Assembly (NCBI GenBank): GCA_020744425.1 | Contig: JAGMUV010000011.1 | Span: forward strand, 186,001 to 250,000 | Reading direction: 5' to 3' | Length of the DNA: 64,000 nucleotides | Origin: Dactylonectria macrodidyma | Taxonomy: Eukaryota; Ascomycota; Sordariomycetes; Hypocreales; Nectriaceae | In this document: positions 59,467-64,000 of the stretch, in pieces | Layout: each line of letters begins with the position of its first letter | How positions within the stretch are numbered: position 1 is the stretch's first letter | Made by a program: the position numbers and the translations under genes | The notes under the pieces: generated by a model | Databases searched by the model: none | What the model was told of the DNA's origin: nothing | What the model saw: only the letters and a program-made list of their open reading frames with translations

Positions 59467-60423
59467 ATGACCGAAACCGCTACGGAAACGGCCGCCTTCG
59501 AGGCCCAATTGCCGCTCTCCGAGCCCGTCATCGCCGACGCCGACGCCGCTCCGGCGACCGCGAAGCAGCAAAAGGCACCGTTTAAGCTGACGACCGCGCT
59601 CGCATCTGCGCCGTCGTCGGTTGATGCCTTTGTCCACCACCTGCACCGCTGTCTGAAAACCCGTGGCGGCACCGACACCGTCCTCCTCTTCTCCGCCTAT
59701 GCCGCCCGCCTCGCCGGCGCCATCCTCGCCATCCTCGGCCGGTCCGCCCTCCGCCAGAATGCCCGCAAACTGGTCGAGCTCGCCTTCCAGCTGCCGCCGT
59801 CGACCTCGGTCAACCTAGCCGGTGCAACAGCTCCGCCGCTGGCTGCTCTCGCCCTAGGCCTCTCCAAGCGCCTCGAGGCCTTTGTCGGCATGCTGGGCGA
59901 GTGGCGCACCATGAACCGCCTCTGGGGCATCATGGCCATGTGGCTCGCCGCAAAGGATCTGCTACTCCGCCTGCGCCAGCCGGCCTCGGCAGAGACAGAT
60001 GAGAAGGCCCCCAAGTCGTCCAAGTTCAACACCACCGTCGAGGTGCTCCAGGTCATCTCCCTCACTGCGTACCACATCGGCGAAGCCACCGCCTGGTTCA
60101 GCGGCAAGGGCGTCATCAAGTTGTCGGCCGAGGCCCGCGGACGCTTCGCCACCGTCAGCGTCCGCTCCTGGGGCGCCTATGTCTTCATGGAGCTAACGCG
60201 CCTGCTCGTCGAGCGCCGGCGCCGCACCGTCTCCGAGGATGCCACGGTCGAGAAGGAATACAAGGACGACTGGTTCACCAAGTTCACCCACACTGCAGCC
60301 TGGGCACCGCTGACTATCCACTGGGGCTACGGCGACGGCTTCCTGCCCGACATTGCCGTCGCAGCTTTGGCCACGTACCCGTCCGCGGCTCTCATGAAAG
60401 ACTTGTGGCGATCTACCGCCTAG
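59467..60423 (+). CDS. Pex11-like peroxisomal membrane protein
   Basis: 318 aa, single exon. Pex11-family proteins shape and divide peroxisomes. After a disordered acidic N-terminus (1-45), the body starts SSVDAFVHHLHRCLKTRGGTDTVLLF, typical of the Pex11C/gamma branch, and continues with amphipathic helices, a GEWRTMNRLWGIMAMW segment and a final hydrophobic stretch near 290-312. The ATG at 59467 is preferred over the upstream TTG at 59404. GC-rich codons suggest steady expression. Subgroup assignment is tentative, family solid. Confidence 0.85.
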   Translation: MTETATETAAFEAQLPLSEPVIADADAAPATAKQQKAPFKLTTALASAPSSVDAFVHHLHRCLKTRGGTDTVLLFSAYAARLAGAILAILGRSALRQNARKLVELAFQLPPSTSVNLAGATAPPLAALALGLSKRLEAFVGMLGEWRTMNRLWGIMAMWLAAKDLLLRLRQPASAETDEKAPKSSKFNTTVEVLQVISLTAYHIGEATAWFSGKGVIKLSAEARGRFATVSVRSWGAYVFMELTRLLVERRRRTVSEDATVEKEYKDDWFTKFTHTAAWAPLTIHWGYGDGFLPDIAVAALATYPSAALMKDLWRSTA

Positions 60424-60931
60424 AGCGCATCCGAAAAGACGGCGTGGAGAGTATACCCATAGGAATGGTTAGGAGTGAAGCATCGATAGCCACCGAGGAC
60501 GAGAATCGTCTCGAAGCTAGAGGACAAGGCCCGGCAGTACGAGATACCACATTTTACATTGAGAGAGAGAAGGAGAAAGACAGCAAGGCAACAGGGCTAC
60601 ATGCGTGTTGGCCATTTCCATGGTTTGGGACTGGATGTTGGAAACAAACATACACACAAAAGATCGGGGACAATACGGTGAACCCCACGATTCGGGGTGG
60701 CGAGAGCGACTTTCACTCAGCAATAATGAGACCATGTCGTGCATCATTAAAGCGTATATATATATATATCTTTATAGGTTGAGCTGGATGCATGGTTCTT
60801 TCCGCCACACTAAACATAGATAGAGGGGAAGCATGCAACTGGAGAATCAACACCATTACCCATACATGTTCGCTGTTCTTCCAAGACACGCCGGGCTATG
60901 CCGACTTCCTCTTGCAAATATTGAAGGCCCC
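60424..60931. other. convergent spacer
   Basis: Includes a short (TA)n run at 60755..60769; nothing else recognised. Confidence 0.55.
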
Positions 60932-61613
60932 TTACATGGGCAATCTGTTCATCTCCTCCTTGGTCCAATACCGCCTCATATTCTCAGCGCCGAGCGTCTT
61001 GACCTCCTGATCCAAATGCGTCCAGAGCACCTCCCCCCACGTCTCCATGCGCGCGCGCAGGGCATCCAGCGCAAAGTCGTCTTCACCCGCACGGCACCGG
61101 CGCAGATAGGCCTCGAAAGCGTCGAGCCCGGCGTGGATCTCGCGGTGCTGGCGCAACAACTCGGCGGCCCCGTTGCCTCGGCCGGCCTTAAACTCGGGCA
61201 TCTTCTTAGCCAGGTGCGGGAACACGTAGTTCTCCTCGATGCCGTGGTGCGCCGTCAAGTGCTCCGCGAACTGCACACCCTCGGCGATGAACTGCTTGAG
61301 CGACATGCCTTGCGGGCGGCGCCCACTTGTGCATGCGCCCCAGAGGAGGTTCCATGACCGCCGGAAGTGGTCGTGCTGTGTGCGAGAACCGTGTTAGTCG
61401 TGAGTTCGTAACGAAGTAGATCGCATACTTCAGCATGAACCATCAGGAGAACCTTACAAAGTATTCCATCTTGACTGCCAAACGATTATACACCTTAAAA
61501 TCATGATCCGACAGTGGCGGCGGCTCCTCCTCCTTCGGCTTGGGAGCCTCTGCCTTTAGAGACTCAACCGGCTGACCGGCGATGGCCTCAGGTTTATCCT
61601 CCATTGTTGACAT
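60932..61613 (-). CDS. hemerythrin-like HHE domain protein
   Basis: Two exons on the minus strand, 61613..61458 and 61375..60932; 199 aa. The HHE cation-binding fold, which may bind a di-iron centre and oxygen or sense redox, is clear: HDHF at 53-56, EHLTAHHGIEE (His91, His95, His96, Glu99), FPHL (His106), RQHREIH (His129, His133) and HLDQE (His172, Glu175). The N-terminal 35 residues are Pro/Glu/Lys-rich. An in-frame upstream Met at 61805 would add 64 Arg-rich residues with no early acids, resembling a mitochondrial presequence; I kept the shorter start. Family strong, start uncertain. Confidence 0.88.
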
Positions 61614-63355
61614 GGTCCACTGCTGGAACACTCTCGCAGTTGTCGAAATACCCGCGACTCTCACTGAAAAGTGTCTCACCAGTTTCGCAAAATCCAACTC
61701 AGAGGCGACAGATTTCGGTGTAAAGCGTCGTCGTCCAGTGAAAAAGGTGCTATTGTAAACGGCGGAGCTCAAGCGGCAGTGGACTCGGCAATGATTCAGC
61801 CTCATGGCACACGCTCTCCTAAACTCGGAAAGCCCGTTCTCTTATACGCAACAAAAAAAAAAGTCCAACAAATACAGCTGAGGCAAAATTGTTTCTCGTG
61901 TCAATCTCAGTCGAGCAAAAAAAATGCCCCGTGAGATTCGTCCCCTCTTACATCCGGGGGCTAAACCCAGATCAGCCATACAGAGGTTGTCCTTTGACAA
62001 GCCGCGCGCTCAACTCCAGCGGGCCGCCGCTTTGCAAGACATGACTGAGTCTAAGACTCTAAAAAAAACCTTTACCTGCCGCGCGCCAGCTTAGTCATCG
62101 CGGGCTCATCGCTGAAAAGCATGCCCGACTTCCGAAAACACAAACCCGCTTCGGTGAAGCATGAATGTCCGAAGTAACGAACTCTCACCGACGGCGGAAG
62201 AACAGAAACGACTCTTCAAATCAATCTACAGCAGCCGGTGTGGATTGCTACACATTCGAGACTAGTCTAGTATTAGCTTCATCAGGACACGGCATCATGT
62301 CATACCTCCTCTATCATCGACAATACGGGTCGCTGTTCGGCAAGAAACCCGACTGATAGGTCGCCAGTCCGAGATTGACAATCACCACACTGATTCCTAC
62401 ACTGCAAAGCGTCTTCACAGTGATCACACTGAGGGGCCATTTAACCAATGCGTAGGCCGGTGAAGTTAGCATTCAAACCCCACGGTTCGAGCCAAAAAAT
62501 TGACGGAATGACACTTTGGCTTTAATCTTGCATGTGTACCTACTAGCACGGCAACGAACAGGCTTCCTTGATCGAATGTGCTCTAATTTGGAGAGCTGCC
62601 CGTTGTTGCACTATGTATCTATGGTTATTAACCGCATGCCTTCTTTAAGAATTAATGAAGTAAAAGACGCCCTTCAGCCTCGAGCTACAACTCACACTTG
62701 ACAAATGTTCATTCGTATGCTAGCTGTGCTCCAGATTGGATTCTTGAAGTCCTTGCTTGAAGGATACCTGAAGATGCCTACCCACCAAAGGCTCGCCACA
62801 ACGCCCCCTCGCTGGTGATGTACAATCGGCCCTCATATTCAGCTTTCGTCTAGAGCACATTTGCTCGGGAATCTGCTAGATTGCTAGATTAGCTTTATGT
62901 GGGCTGAAGCCGTTAGCCGTCGGCGTTAAGGACAAAGTCGTGATAACGACGGGCAATTGATTAAAACACAGCCTGTTTGTGAAACTAACAGGCGGGAAGT
63001 CTGGCGAAACCTATACATCGCTTTACGTTTCATTCCGCCCTTCACAAGTTGCATTTCGGTACGATATCTTAAAAGTATTTTTTTTATTCGTATCAGACAG
63101 GCGCGGAAGAGCCATTTTCCACCATGGCTACCAACCGGCAAACACATATGCAATGAGACGTTCCTTTTTCAACACACACCACCATCCACAGGCATCGCAC
63201 GCATGAGACTGACGAGTTCTATGTATCCTTATTCCATTTCAACCTAGTGACACGTAACGAGCTGCCTCCGCATCCTCGTCCTTTTCATTAAAGCAACCAT
63301 CCCATGCAAAATGCAAGCAACTTTAGACGCCTTCATCTCGGTTCGTTCCCATCCC
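61614..63355. other. intergenic
   Basis: About 1.7 kb between the hemerythrin-like and eIF3c genes. No gene recognised; a possible 5' extension of the hemerythrin frame lies at 61614-61805. Confidence 0.5.
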
Positions 63356-64000
63356 CTAGCCCCGGACAGCAGCACCCAGCGCTCCGCCCGTGAACTGTGT
63401 GCCACCGGCCTGTCGCTGTGTGTTACCGCCTCCTCTTGGACCTCCTCGGCCGCCACCACGGCCTCTGTGGCCACCCCGACCGCGCCCGCCTTGTCGCTCA
63501 AAGGCGTTAGAGGTGCCTTGGGTTCGCTGCTCCAGTGTTCGCTCGTTGGTCTCGATGAGAGCGCTGGCCTTGTCGGAAAGCGCCAGTGCGAGTGACTGGA
63601 GACGGCTGAGCTCGACGCCCTTTCGGAAGATGACGGTCAAGGTGACCTGGTCCAGGGAAGCGGCCAGCTCCTCGTGGCTAATCATCTTGCTGACAACAGC
63701 TGACACCTTTGTGATGTCAAGCTCGAACATGCTGCTGAGAGTCTCGATGGCAAGGGTGTCGTAGAAGGGGGCGTAGGTGAAGAGGTATGTTCGGAGACCC
63801 TCCTCTTGGATCTGCTTGGAGAGCATCGCCTTGATCTCCTCAGCGTTCGGCATGAGGTCCCAGATCTTGATGCTGTGGATAAAGGTGGTGGACTTCTTCC
63901 ATTCGCCAGCCGCCAGGGCCTTGGACGCCTGCATCACATGGTCACGGGTGTTCTCGGGAGGACCAGTGAAGATTTGCCTCTCGTGGTACTCGAGCATGCG
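63356..64000 (-). CDS. nip1: eIF3c (translation initiation factor 3 subunit c), 3' part
   Basis: The C-terminal 214 residues of an essential eIF3 subunit; the frame is open to the window edge, so the 5' part lies outside. [19 protein letters not shown] and [16 protein letters not shown] belong to the PCI-domain end of eIF3c/Nip1, which holds the complex together on the 40S ribosome. The tail is Arg/Gly-rich ([20 protein letters not shown]), the expected RNA-binding end of fungal proteins. Very secure as a family. Confidence 0.95.
   Translation of the reverse strand, partial: RMLEYHERQIFTGPPENTRDHVMQASKALAAGEWKKSTTFIHSIKIWDLMPNAEEIKAMLSKQIQEEGLRTYLFTYAPFYDTLAIETLSSMFELDITKVSAVVSKMISHEELAASLDQVTLTVIFRKGVELSRLQSLALALSDKASALIETNERTLEQRTQGTSNAFERQGGRGRGGHRGRGGGRGGPRGGGNTQRQAGGTQFTGGALGAAVRG

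Noticed and set aside
62410..62505. Possible tRNA (GGTTCGAGCC B-box-like)
   Set aside because: T-arm and acceptor stems do not pair.
1..64000. CRISPR arrays or bacterial operons
   Set aside because: Eukaryotic gene structure with introns throughout; no spaced direct-repeat array seen.

Overview
The window is nuclear DNA from a filamentous ascomycete (Pezizomycotina, most likely Sordariomycetes). The signs are short introns of about 48-90 nt with GTANGT-like donors and CTRAC-like branch sites, GPI-anchored secreted proteins, a 2EXR protein, an F-box-like protein, DUF4246 proteins, a HeLo-domain protein and a broad set of plant-cell-wall enzymes. I cannot name the species.

Layout. 0-7 kb: secreted or catabolic enzymes (GH78 alpha-L-rhamnosidase, asparaginase-like protein, GH28 endopolygalacturonase). 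6.9-15.7 kb: a gene-poor stretch with no convincing gene. 15.7-22 kb: GPI-anchored GH5 endoglucanase, a DUF4246 protein and an F-box-like protein. 22-30 kb: a decayed island with an AAA ATPase pseudogene, an NLR-like gene broken by one stop codon, an intact phytanoyl-CoA-dioxygenase-like gene and a Helitron helicase fragment abutting it. 32-32.8 kb: GPI-anchored cupredoxin. 33.2-39.1 kb: two tandem genes, a HeLo-domain/pseudokinase protein and an Hsp70/active-kinase fusion. 40.4-42.5 kb: SNF-type symporter pseudogene. 42.8-45.7 kb: Q-rich WW-domain protein with tandem YEQPA repeats. 47-55.2 kb: Kre9-like protein, PI-PLC-like secreted phosphodiesterase, GH18 chitinase pseudogene, 2EXR protein, secreted LysM-WSC protein, histidine phosphatase. 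55.8-64 kb: second DUF4246 gene, Pex11-like protein, hemerythrin-like protein and the 3' end of the eIF3c gene.

The most interesting unit is the pair at 33.2-39.1 kb. HeLo domains are membrane-targeting cell-death domains related to the four-helix bundle of MLKL, and MLKL also carries a pseudokinase. Here a HeLo-pseudokinase gene is followed, on the same strand and 595 bp downstream, by a protein joining an Hsp70-like ATPase to a kinase with all catalytic motifs. My inference is a fungal execution module analogous to RIPK3-MLKL, with an Hsp70-like sensor or gate. The sequence shows the architectures and adjacency; the function is unproven.

A second theme is decay. Five loci (AAA ATPase, NLR-like, Helitron, SNF symporter, GH18) carry stops or frameshifts while every neighbouring gene reads cleanly. 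Several stops sit where the family has CGA, CAG or TGG codons, as C-to-T/G-to-A mutation would produce. All gene models were built by eye; splice sites were chosen by phase and protein continuity.
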